Positions 1 to 4,958 of a stretch of 35,594 bases of DNA are shown here, piece after piece. The notes beneath the pieces were generated by a model. That model searched no databases, was not told where the DNA came from, and saw nothing but the letters and a program-made list of their open reading frames with translations. Source of the DNA: a virus; IMG/VR virus record IMGVR_UViG_3300027631_000062, positions 1 through 35,594 of that record; one strand, written 5' to 3'. Within the stretch, counting starts at the first letter, position 1, and each line of letters starts with the position of its first letter. The translations under genes and the position numbers were made by a program.

Positions 1-19
1 GGGCTAATCATATACAAAT

Positions 20-30
20 GTTAGTATGTA
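20..30 (+). promoter_or_regulatory. Repeated phage promoter, copy 1 (GTTAGTATGTA)
   Basis: The core GTTAGTATGTA sits in a longer block shared with copy 2 (CTAATC, TAT, then AATGTTAGTATGTATTC). Read as an extended -10 it is TG-T-TAGTAT at 19-27, which puts the start of transcription near 34, exactly where the 5' arm of the RNA stem at 34-45 begins. The -35 region and any upstream inverted repeat lie outside the window. Promoter function is inferred from repetition and position. Confidence 0.6.
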
Positions 31-33
31 TTC

Positions 34-214
34 GTAAGGCAAGTGACTAGAGCATAGAGAGAACCTATGACGACGAGTGTGGTGACTTGTTCATTGAACA
101 CACTTGCCTTACACCCCCCCCAAGCATAAGTGCGCCTAGAGTGTTTATGCGAGTGAGAATGGCATAGTCGGACTTGCGGAGAATAAGGAGTGCTTCGGCA
201 CTCCTTATTTTTTT
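34..214 (+). ncRNA. Structured non-coding RNA candidate, unit 1
   Basis: Between promoter copy 1 and a strong terminator there is no usable ORF, but the sequence is highly foldable. A perfect 12-bp stem joins GTAAGGCAAGTG (34-45) to CACTTGCCTTAC (101-112). Inside it CATAG (54-58) can pair with CTATG (65-69). After the stem come eight consecutive C residues (114-121), a GCATAA/TTATGC hairpin, and the terminator hairpin. TAGTCGGA in its 3' part recurs in the leader of the unit 4 mRNA. An unpaired C-run could pair with G-rich ribosome-binding sites, but that is a guess. I do not recognise the RNA family. It lacks the hallmarks of tmRNA. Confidence 0.6.
182..214 (+). terminator. Intrinsic terminator of unit 1
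   Basis: Perfect 12-bp stem AATAAGGAGTGC (182-193), UUCG tetraloop, GCACTCCTTATT (198-209), running into a tract of T to 214. Confidence 0.92.
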
Positions 215-230
215 GCCTATATTTCGTTAT

Positions 231-272
231 CGTTGGTGTGAACGAGGGGTTTAGCTCTCTTACACACGAACG
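231..272 (+). repeat. Inverted repeat upstream of promoter copy 2
   Basis: CGTTGGTGTG (231-240) and CACACGAACG (263-272) pair except for one position. An alternative outer pairing is ATTTCGTT (221-228) with AACGAAAT (269-276). The interior carries GGGTTTAGCT (247-256), flanked by GAG and CTC. It ends 27 nt before the TAGTAT of promoter copy 2, nearly the same spacing as in units 3 and 4, so an activator site or other DNA-level element is plausible. Confidence 0.65.
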
Positions 273-297
273 AAATTGTGTCTAATCGTATGGCAAT

Positions 298-308
298 GTT
301 AGTATGTA
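298..308 (+). promoter_or_regulatory. Repeated phage promoter, copy 2 (GTTAGTATGTA)
   Basis: Identical core to copy 1, with an extended -10 of the form TGnTAGTAT. About 17 nt upstream lies TGTGTC, whose last three bases (GTC) match the -35 positions of copies 3 and 4. The predicted transcript starts near 312 and leads into the gene at 347. Confidence 0.62.
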
Positions 309-346
309 TTCATAAGCGAGAAGGTATCTCACTTAGAAAGGTAACA

Positions 347-568
347 ATGGACAACAAAGACTTTGAGATAGTGAAAGAACTTATCGTACTGTTCACGGTA
401 TTGCGTAGCGAAGACTGTGTGCTAGTGGATAATGTTTCTGGTGCTAAAAAGACCAAAGAACTTGTCAAGGAAGCAATGAAGCAGACTGGTAATCCACGAA
501 AGTACAAGTACATTTGGTCGGGTAATGACCAAGCGAAACTCATCGTCTTTCTCGCCCCTAGTAAATAA
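347..568 (+). CDS. Hypothetical protein, 73 aa (unit 2)
   Basis: I do not recognise this family. The start chosen is ATG 347, with AGAAAGG five bases upstream. A longer reading from 278 would begin ahead of the promoter core, so it is less likely. The protein begins MDNKDFEIVKELIVLF, has a hydrophobic amphipathic N-terminal half, then a basic segment (KKTKELVKEAMK, PRKYKY) and ends with a beta-like LIVFLAPSK. There is no signal peptide and no cysteine pair. It is the only protein of unit 2, between promoter copy 2 and its own terminator, so it is presumably transcribed alone. Confidence 0.75.
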   Translation: MDNKDFEIVKELIVLFTVLRSEDCVLVDNVSGAKKTKELVKEAMKQTGNPRKYKYIWSGNDQAKLIVFLAPSK

Positions 569-584
569 CCTTTCCCCCCGATAG

Positions 585-619
585 AAAAAGAGCCGTACAT
601 CCAGTATGGCTCTTTTTTT
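585..619 (+). terminator. Intrinsic terminator of unit 2
   Basis: AAAAAGAGCCGTAC (585-598) pairs with GTATGGCTCTTTTT across a short loop, ending in a T tract. It lies 17 nt after the stop codon of the 73-aa gene. Confidence 0.88.
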
Positions 620-717
620 ATGTCCAAAATCAGACCACCACTCAGACAGGCAGGCATACCTATGAATATTGAACATATACGATACACGACTGATCACACA
701 ACGAAATATCCGGTCAA

Positions 718-757
718 GCTGGAGTGCAGGAAGGGTTTAGCTTTTTTGTGCTCCAGC
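718..757 (+). repeat. Inverted repeat upstream of promoter copy 3
   Basis: GCTGGAG (718-724) and CTCCAGC (751-757) are perfect arms around an interior containing GGGTTTAGCT (733-742), here flanked by AAG and CTT instead of GAG and CTC. The repeat ends 28 nt before TAGTAT of promoter copy 3. Confidence 0.7.
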
Positions 758-783
758 GAATAAGGGTCTATTTATGGGTAAGT

Positions 784-794
784 GTTAGTATGTA
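784..794 (+). promoter_or_regulatory. Repeated phage promoter, copy 3 (GTTAGTATGTA)
   Basis: Same core as copies 1 and 2. About 17 nt upstream is AGGGTC (763-768), matching GGGGTC of copy 4. The following leader contains the hairpin CGAAGC-AACAAC-GCTTCG and then AAAGGAG before the gene. Confidence 0.65.
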
Positions 795-838
795 GTTATC
801 GAAGCAACAACGCTTCGGTAGTCCGAAAGGAGATTCCA

Positions 839-1141
839 ATGGGAGTCAAGAAAGTAAACCTAAGCGAACTCAAAGGCTCGCTCAACAAGCGTGGTCGGGG
901 TCGCTTCGAAGACCCTGCGCTTCGTGAAGCGTTGGCACAGATGCTCGTAGACGGTGAGCCAATCGTCTATGACGAGTTGTTCACCGTTACTGGCAAGACC
1001 ACCGAGAAGCAGATTGACAACGAACACGCAAAGTGGCGCAATCGTGCCGTGAGCGTGTTTGAGTCGCTCGAATCAGGGCGCAAGGTGTCTGTCTCGTGGA
1101 CAGACGCACACGAGATGATTATCTCGCTTGCGAATGCCTGA
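839..1141 (+). CDS. Unknown phage protein, 100 aa, paralogue A (unit 3)
   Basis: Start ATG 839 follows AAAGGAG with a short spacer. The product is 100 aa and about 83 of 100 positions match the unit 4 protein by eye. The conserved core includes KVNLSELKGSLNKRGR, LREALAQML, YDELFTVT, KQIDNEHAKWRNRAVSVF and WTDAHEMIISL. The protein is basic near its N-terminus and appears helical, with no membrane segment and no cysteine motif. Function is unknown; a small nucleic-acid-binding or host-modulating protein is only a guess. Its codons end in G or C much more often than those of paralogue B or the minus-strand genes, suggesting separate acquisition or a different selection history. Confidence 0.85.
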   Translation: MGVKKVNLSELKGSLNKRGRGRFEDPALREALAQMLVDGEPIVYDELFTVTGKTTEKQIDNEHAKWRNRAVSVFESLESGRKVSVSWTDAHEMIISLANA

Positions 1142-1147
1142 CCAAGT

Positions 1148-1178
1148 TTGCCGTGAGTTCTGAATCATCTCACGGCAA
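1148..1178 (+). other. 3' UTR hairpin after paralogue A
   Basis: TTGCCGTGAG (1148-1157) and CTCACGGCAA (1169-1178) form a perfect 10-bp stem between the stop codon and the terminator. Units 2 and 4 have no equally strong equivalent. It could protect the mRNA 3' end. Confidence 0.6.
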
Positions 1179-1181
1179 GAG

Positions 1182-1212
1182 AAAAAGTACCCCTTCGGGG
1201 GTGCTTTTTTTT
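1182..1212 (+). terminator. Intrinsic terminator of unit 3
   Basis: Stem AAAAAGTACCCC (1182-1193) / GGGGTGCTTTTT (1198-1209) with a UUCG tetraloop, then T residues. Confidence 0.9.
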
Positions 1213-1233
1213 GCCCAAAATCAGGTCGCTGCG

Positions 1234-1269
1234 CTGGCGTTCCAGTTGCTGAAGCAACTTTCACGCCAG
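1234..1269 (+). repeat. Two-tier hairpin after terminator 3
   Basis: Outer arms CTGGCGT (1234-1240) and ACGCCAG (1263-1269) enclose inner arms AGTTGCT (1244-1250) and AGCAACT (1253-1259). AAAATCAGGTC precedes it at 1217-1227. A second copy of the same length follows unit 4 with a different but still paired inner stem. Confidence 0.75.
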
Positions 1270-1328
1270 TCTATACGGACAGTCTATACCTATAATTTTA
1301 ATGTAAATTCTTCATACGACCCAATAAA

Positions 1329-1367
1329 GCTGGTGTGAAGGATACTTCAGTGTTCTTTAGCACCAGC
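1329..1367 (+). repeat. Inverted repeat upstream of promoter copy 4
   Basis: GCTGGTG (1329-1335) and CACCAGC (1361-1367) are perfect arms. The repeat ends 28 nt before TAGTAT of promoter copy 4, as in unit 3. The interior holds GAAGGATACTTC and ends in TTTAGC. Confidence 0.7.
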
Positions 1368-1393
1368 GTTTTGGGGTCTATTCATAAGGGAAT

Positions 1394-1404
1394 GTTAGTA
1401 TATA
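1394..1404 (+). promoter_or_regulatory. Repeated phage promoter, copy 4 (GTTAGTATATA)
   Basis: One base differs from the other three copies. GGGGTC (1373-1378) lies 17 nt upstream of TAGTAT, and GGGTCTATT is shared with copy 3. The leader that follows has a GGC-AATAAC-GCC hairpin and then GGAGG. Confidence 0.63.
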
Positions 1405-1447
1405 AGGGTAAGGCAATAACGCCCTACCAAATAGTCGGAGGTATCCT

Positions 1448-1750
1448 ATGGCTGTTCGTAAAGTAAACCTAAGTGAGTTGAAAGGCTCATTGAATAAGCG
1501 AGGCAGAGAGCGTTTCAACGACCCTGAATTGCGTGAAGCATTGGCACAAATGCTTATTGACGGTGAAGCCGTACTGTATGACGAATTGTTCACAGTAACG
1601 GCTAAGACAACAAGTAAGCAAATTGACAACGAACACGCTAAATGGCGTAATCGTGCTGTTTCAGTATTCAATTCACTTGAAAGTGGTCACAAAGTTTCTG
1701 TGACTTGGACAGACGCTCACGAAATGATTATTTCGTTGGTTCAGCAATAA
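1448..1750 (+). CDS. Unknown phage protein, 100 aa, paralogue B (unit 4)
   Basis: Start ATG 1448 follows GGAGG in a TAGTCGGAGG leader. It is exactly the same length as paralogue A and aligns without gaps. Differences cluster at the N-terminus, around residues 37-56 and at the last three residues, while KQIDNEHAKWRNRAVSVF and TDAHEMIISL are unchanged. Codons are AT-rich like the rest of the phage (TTG, GCA, ATT, AAT), so many synonymous sites differ from paralogue A. Conservation of protein but not DNA implies old duplication or independent gain, with selection on the protein. Function unknown. Confidence 0.85.
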   Translation: MAVRKVNLSELKGSLNKRGRERFNDPELREALAQMLIDGEAVLYDELFTVTAKTTSKQIDNEHAKWRNRAVSVFNSLESGHKVSVTWTDAHEMIISLVQQ

Positions 1751-1775
1751 TTTATTCCGTAAGGAAACAATTAGG

Positions 1776-1807
1776 AAAAGGGAAGGCGAAAGCCTTCCCT
1801 TTTTTTT
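1776..1807 (+). terminator. Intrinsic terminator of unit 4
   Basis: AAAAGGGAAGGC (1776-1787), GAAA tetraloop, GCCTTCCCTTTT (1792-1803), with the T tract continuing to 1807. Confidence 0.92.
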
Positions 1808-1828
1808 GTCTAAAATCAGGTCATTACG

Positions 1829-1864
1829 CTGGCGTTCGCAAATGCTAAAGCATTTACACGCCAG
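1829..1864 (+). repeat. Two-tier hairpin after terminator 4
   Basis: Outer arms CTGGCGT (1829-1835) and ACGCCAG (1858-1864) match the copy at 1234-1269. The inner arms are AAATGCT (1840-1846) and AGCATTT (1849-1855), so pairing is kept by changes on both sides. AAAATCAGGTC precedes it (1812-1822). Confidence 0.75.
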
Positions 1865-2021
1865 TAAATTTAACTTTATTCTATTGTATAAGTTTAGTAC
1901 CTGTTTCTAATCATAGGTAAGGACTATGGAAACCCTCTCTTTATGTAATTGATTTAAGTTTAAGGCTGGTGTGTCATAGAAATTCATTTGTTTAACACAC
2001 CATTAAATTTAACTTTATTCT
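1865..2021 (+). repeat. 18-nt direct repeat, two copies
   Basis: TAAATTTAACTTTATTCT occurs at 1865-1882 and again at 2004-2021. ATAAGTTTA follows each copy at a similar distance. Each copy sits immediately after a hairpin element (1829-1864 and 1965-2001). Confidence 0.8.
1965..2001 (+). repeat. Orphan copy of the promoter-upstream inverted repeat
   Basis: GCTGGTGTGT (1965-1974) with ACACACC (1995-2001) resembles the repeats at 231, 718 and 1329 in arm sequence and overall size (37 versus 39-42 nt). At the expected distance downstream there is no TAGTAT promoter, so this looks like a decayed or promoterless fifth module. Confidence 0.5.
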
Positions 2022-2604
2022 TAACAATAAGTTTAATGTTTCCAAATACTATTGGGTTATACTTCGAGATCTTATCTCAAAATGTAATTGATTTCTATTA
2101 AATATATCCTATTCTATTCTATGATGTAAAGAGTTCGAGAACTGAATCAAATTCTGAACAGAATCATGAAGTGTTTGCTCGAGAAATCCCTTAACTGTTC
2201 CTTTAAGCAATAGTCATGCCTAATGCCTTACTAATTACAGCCGTGTAATGACTTCCTAATACTCTTGCTAATACCCTGAGTTAATCCCGCCTTTAATTAC
2301 TTCATTTCCTGCTTCCTCAAAGCCTTGTGAATTTTCGGGGTTGATTACTTAATAAGAATAAACTTATCTATAGGATATTACTAACGATAGGCCTCTCTTT
2401 TATAGTCTCTTTATATGACCGATCTTCTAAATATAGACTTTCCGTCTACTAAATCTTAAAAATGGGGTTATAAATGCCTATATAGATAACCCCTAGATAG
2501 AGAGTAGATAGAAATGATCTGTTTTTACCCGGTTTTCCCTCGAAATACTCTGTTTTTTACTATTTTCCTTATGATTATTAATAAACTTAACTGGTTTTGG
2601 GCAC

Positions 2605-2647
2605 AAAAAAAAGGCTTAAAAATAAGATTTCTCTTACTCTTAAGCCT
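2605..2647 (-). terminator. Terminator of the long minus-strand transcript
   Basis: On the minus strand AGGCTTAA pairs with TTAAGCCT, with an inner TAAGA/TCTTA extension, followed by eight T. It lies about 200 nt beyond the last minus-strand gene and would end the small-gene operon. Confidence 0.85.
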
Positions 2648-2652
2648 AATTA

Positions 2653-2664
2653 ATCGCCGGCGAT
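2653..2664. other. 12-bp perfect palindrome ATCGCCGGCGAT
   Basis: A fully symmetric GC-rich palindrome in an otherwise AT-rich stretch, between the terminator and the direct repeats at 2731. It could be a protein-binding or recombination site; nothing else identifies it. Confidence 0.5.
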
Positions 2665-2730
2665 ACTCTATGGAACTCCCTTAAGTATAGGGGAATATTT
2701 TCCACAGATTGAGCTCTTACCGTCTCTTCT

Positions 2731-2762
2731 TTATATACATGTACCATTTTATATACATGTAC
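2731..2762. promoter_or_regulatory. Tandem operator-like repeat TTATATACATGTAC
   Basis: The 14-mer TTATATACATGTAC occurs at 2731-2744 and 2749-2762, 18 bp centre to centre. Each copy contains the palindrome GTACATGTAC-like core TACATGTA. This arrangement is typical of a dimeric regulator binding twice. Confidence 0.55.
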
Positions 2763-2844
2763 TGTTTTCGTTTACCTATTTAGAATCTATTCCTTGGTAG
2801 CTTTCTATCTACCTTAAAAGAATCTATTCTCTATCTATCTCTAT

Positions 2845-3021
2845 CTAGGAGAAATACCTCTTATTGATCATTTCACCCATTTCTTTATCCTCATCATCCC
2901 GGACCATTTCGTGGACATTATTATAATGCTTTTGATATTGCCCTCTGGTATTCCATGAGTATTGCCATATGATCAGCTTCCATCTAATCCTTTTGATAAC
3001 CCTTTTGATACTCTTCTTCAT
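2845..3021 (-). CDS. Hypothetical basic protein, 58 aa
   Basis: ATG AAG AAG opens a 58-aa reading frame two bases after the stop of the preceding membrane-protein gene. The N-terminal third is strongly basic (MKKSIKRVIKRIRWK) with tryptophans, and the C-terminal half is acidic (VRDDEDKEMGEM). It is the last gene before the operon terminator. No family is recognised. Tight spacing to its neighbour supports it being real. Confidence 0.65.
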   Translation of the reverse strand: MKKSIKRVIKRIRWKLIIWQYSWNTRGQYQKHYNNVHEMVRDDEDKEMGEMINKRYFS

Positions 3022-3023
3022 AA

Positions 3024-3194
3024 CTAGAACAGCCCCAAAATCTTTTCAATCAGGTCTATTGTCAAGAATAAGAACCCAAATATGGCTAAGAATATGAACA
3101 GGATATCCCCAAGATTATCGTCTTGATTCAACGATTTAATAGCCCTACGGACTGCATAAAGGACAATCATTGCCAAAAAATCAATTAGTATCAT
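3024..3194 (-). CDS. Small membrane protein, 56 aa
   Basis: The start at 3194 (MILIDFLAMIVLY) overlaps the end of the upstream gene by a few codons; a 73-aa alternative from 3245 is less likely because it would overlap far more. Two hydrophobic segments, residues about 2-14 and 31-48 (ILFIFLAIFGFLFLTI), flank a polar loop, so it is probably a two-pass membrane protein. The role is unknown; small phage membrane proteins include holins and exclusion factors, but nothing here distinguishes them. Confidence 0.65.
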   Translation of the reverse strand: MILIDFLAMIVLYAVRRAIKSLNQDDNLGDILFIFLAIFGFLFLTIDLIEKILGLF

Positions 3195-3357
3195 TTTCGC
3201 CACCTTCTGCCTCGATCTTGGGCTTATGCTTATCAAAACCTTCATTCAAAGTCTTTGCTGTATCAAAGGCAGTTTGCATATCTTCAAAATCAAATACAAA
3301 CCTCCAAATTCCCCATTTTCCATCTTCTCCATAAAAGACTTCATATAGATTTTCCAT
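3181..3357 (-). CDS. Hypothetical protein, 58 aa
   Basis: Begins MENLYEVFYGEDGKWGIWRF and ends in an acidic tail. The aromatic-rich alternating pattern at the start suggests a small beta sheet. The ATG overlaps the stop of the preceding gene (TAATG), the most common junction in this operon, and AAAGGAG lies upstream. Function not recognised. Confidence 0.72.
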   Translation of the reverse strand: MENLYEVFYGEDGKWGIWRFVFDFEDMQTAFDTAKTLNEGFDKHKPKIEAEGGENDTN

Positions 3358-3506
3358 TAATAACTCCTTTCATTCGGGTTAGTTATAACCCCATGTTCAT
3401 TCGGTTCACAATCATGACCGTAATACCATTCACTAGCTTGATCCTCATCCAATAGATTAAAGACTCTCTCACATTCTTCACAAATTGCTTTACTATTCAC
3501 TTTCAT
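3357..3506 (-). CDS. Small Cys-rich protein, 49 aa
   Basis: Contains CEEC at residues 9-12 and HDC at 31-33, enough ligands for a minimal zinc site. The gene is translationally coupled to the next one (TAATG). AAGGAGA stands ahead of the start. One of many tiny metal-binding candidates in this window; function unknown. Confidence 0.68.
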   Translation of the reverse strand: MKVNSKAICEECERVFNLLDEDQASEWYYGHDCEPNEHGVITNPNERSY

Positions 3507-3515
3507 AATATCTCC

Positions 3516-3788
3516 TTAAATATAGTCATTAATTTTACAACCCCAAAAATCAATACATTCAGTATAGTCATTTTGGTCAAAATCAACTGAGGTGCTCAAA
3601 ATAACACCATTTTTCGTTTCCATACCATTAATCAAGTCTTTAAGGGTTTCGATATAAGAATAGATATCGTCTTCCTCAAAGGCTCCCTGCTCTAGTCCAT
3701 ATTCAAAAGATTTATCATCTCTTGTCAAAGACATTAGAGCAATGGATAGAATTGAAAGTTGCTTTTTGTTAATGTAGATGTTTGACAT
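3516..3788 (-). CDS. Hypothetical protein, 90 aa
   Basis: Starts MSNIYINKKQLSILSIALMSL after AAAAAGGAAA. A helical, leucine/isoleucine-rich N-terminus is followed by an acidic middle (EEDDIYSYIETLKDLING) and a beta-like C-terminus. No motif identifies it. It follows a structured gap of about 190 nt, so it may have its own leader. Confidence 0.75.
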   Translation of the reverse strand: MSNIYINKKQLSILSIALMSLTRDDKSFEYGLEQGAFEEDDIYSYIETLKDLINGMETKNGVILSTSVDFDQNDYTECIDFWGCKINDYI

Positions 3789-3819
3789 TTTCCTTTTTTC
3801 TTAACCGGTTTATATGTTT

Positions 3820-3937
3820 TTAAAGAACATCTTTGAGGCTCCGATTAATAGCCTCAAGGATGCTCTTATACGCTGCTGTAACAGCTTGTGTTGATATTAA
3901 AATATGTATATCAACTGTTCGCTCAATGAATTTTCAT
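3820..3937 (-). pseudogene. Possible broken or non-AUG small gene
   Basis: In one minus-strand frame the sequence reads FIERTVDIHILIST then QAVTAAYKSILEAINRSLKDVL before a stop at 3820, which looks coding. The only ATG (3937) is out of frame by one base across an AAAA run and stops after four codons. Either a one-base shift broke a ~38-aa gene, or a non-standard ATT start is used, or this is chance. The DNA is also dyad-rich (TTGAGGCT/AGCCTCAA, GTTGATAT/ATATCAAC), which favours a structured leader instead. Confidence 0.25.
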
Positions 3938-3980
3938 TTTACAATTATTAGACTTACTGCCTATATAATCCTAATGACAA

Positions 3981-4166
3981 TTAATGGTTGACCCTAGGGG
4001 CATTATTTGTCTTATAATAATCATCAAGTGCTTCCATTGTTCCACAATCTGAACAAATCTCAGTCTTATTGTCAACCCTAGACAATGCTCCTGGATACTC
4101 TCCTGGATATACATTGTTTGGAATATAACTGCTTTCGCAGTTAGGGCAAATTTTATAATCTTTCAT
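3981..4166 (-). CDS. Zinc-ribbon protein, 61 aa
   Basis: Two CxxC knuckles, CPNC (residues 7-10) and CSDC (38-41), spaced as in a classical zinc ribbon. The start codon overlaps the end of the preceding gene. Likely a small nucleic-acid- or protein-binding factor; the exact role cannot be read from the sequence. Confidence 0.78.
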   Translation of the reverse strand: MKDYKICPNCESSYIPNNVYPGEYPGALSRVDNKTEICSDCGTMEALDDYYKTNNAPRVNH

Positions 4167-4438
4167 TACGCTTTCCTCCCTTCTTCAATCATTTCATCAG
4201 TCAAAGGAGAAATAATAATTGATTCACCCTTTGCAGTTAATCCAAAAAGGCATCCGGCATTATTTCCTTCAGGATCAGAAGAAGCGTAAATCTTACTTCC
4301 ATCCTCAAAGATAATAGCTACTGGATATCCACCATAATAATTCTCCCAACCTTCAGCCATAAGCTCAAGATTGTTCATCATCCTTACTTCTTGTACTCTC
4401 AAGCCTATTGGATAGGCTACTTCTTTTACTTTACTCAT
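4166..4438 (-). CDS. Hypothetical protein, 90 aa
   Basis: The start at 4438 (MSKVKEVAYPIGLRVQEV) is preferred over 4483 because AAGGAA precedes it and it abuts the previous stop. The middle reads AIIFEDGSKIYASSDPEGNNAG, a beta-rich pattern with a glycine/asparagine loop. It resembles small phage proteins that bind or bury a short sheet, but no family is recognised. Confidence 0.72.
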   Translation of the reverse strand: MSKVKEVAYPIGLRVQEVRMMNNLELMAEGWENYYGGYPVAIIFEDGSKIYASSDPEGNNAGCLFGLTAKGESIIISPLTDEMIEEGRKA

Positions 4439-4439
4439 T

Positions 4440-4958
4440 TTATTCCTTTTCTGTATTTGGTTCGTAATCTTTATATTTGTCAAAGTTTACATTTAATCTT
4501 GACAATTCTAATTCCCATTGTTCGGGGGGTCTGCCATCGTGAATGCTTTGTAATTCTTTTAACATTAGATAAGAATTATCTGTCAATTTCCAAGCAGGAT
4601 TTGATCTAATAACAGCATCCCAAACTAATTCATAGGGTTCAATTGTTTTACCCTCCATTTCAGTGTCATAGAAATTATCTAAAATTAGACAACCAACTGC
4701 GCATTTAGCATCATGTTCTGTATCAGTTAAAATATCATAGAATATATCATAATCATAATCATTGTCATAATGATTATTATTATTAAAATTCTCGTCTATA
4801 GATATAGCGATAGCCTGTTCCCTAACATTATCTAATGTTGAAGAAAGATATCCACGATATTGGCAATCTTCAGTATCGCTCCATGCCTTTTCTTTTTGTG
4901 CAAGTAAGTGTGCTGCGACAAACATAAATGCTTCATAATCATTTGTAATTAGTGACAT
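4440..4958 (-). CDS. Hypothetical acidic protein, 172 aa
   Basis: The start at 4958 (MSLITNDYEAFMFVAAHLL) follows AAAGGAGATAATA, a strong site, whereas 4985 has none. The protein is helical at both ends with a low-complexity Asn/Asp/Tyr segment in the middle (about residues 59-73). No catalytic motif or membrane segment seen. Overlaps the upstream gene by 20 nt. Confidence 0.75.
   Translation of the reverse strand: MSLITNDYEAFMFVAAHLLAQKEKAWSDTEDCQYRGYLSSTLDNVREQAIAISIDENFNNNNHYDNDYDYDIFYDILTDTEHDAKCAVGCLILDNFYDTEMEGKTIEPYELVWDAVIRSNPAWKLTDNSYLMLKELQSIHDGRPPEQWELELSRLNVNFDKYKDYEPNTEKE

Larger units (their letters stand above)
1808..2844. other. Convergent non-coding region
   Basis: About 1 kb without a convincing gene on either strand, between the last plus-strand terminator and the last minus-strand gene. 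It holds the hairpin at 1829-1864, an orphan inverted repeat at 1965-2001, an 18-nt direct repeat, a GGGGTTAT/ATAACCCC hairpin near 2464-2493, the minus-strand terminator, a 12-bp GC palindrome, a DnaA-box-like TTTTCCACA (2698-2706, one mismatch to TTATCCACA) and two operator-like repeats. Between these it is AT-rich with stops in all frames. An origin or regulatory hub is possible but unproven. Confidence 0.6.

Noticed and set aside
34-214. tmRNA, RNase P or 6S RNA identity for the unit 1 RNA
   Set aside because: No tRNA-like ends or tag frame, no recognisable RNase P core, and the long internal bulge of 6S is absent. Left as unknown.
652-765. Plus-strand 33-codon frame MNIEHIRYTTDHTT between units 2 and 3
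   Set aside because: No usable ribosome-binding site, no promoter ahead of it after terminator 2, and it runs through the inverted repeat at 718-757.
1217-1864. Integron attC sites
   Set aside because: No integrase gene and no GTTRRRY/RYYYAAC core at the hairpin bases; the elements follow terminators and only two clear copies exist.
2040-2600. Small genes in the AT-rich non-coding stretch
   Set aside because: Stops in all frames within short distances, no ribosome-binding site with a start codon on either strand.
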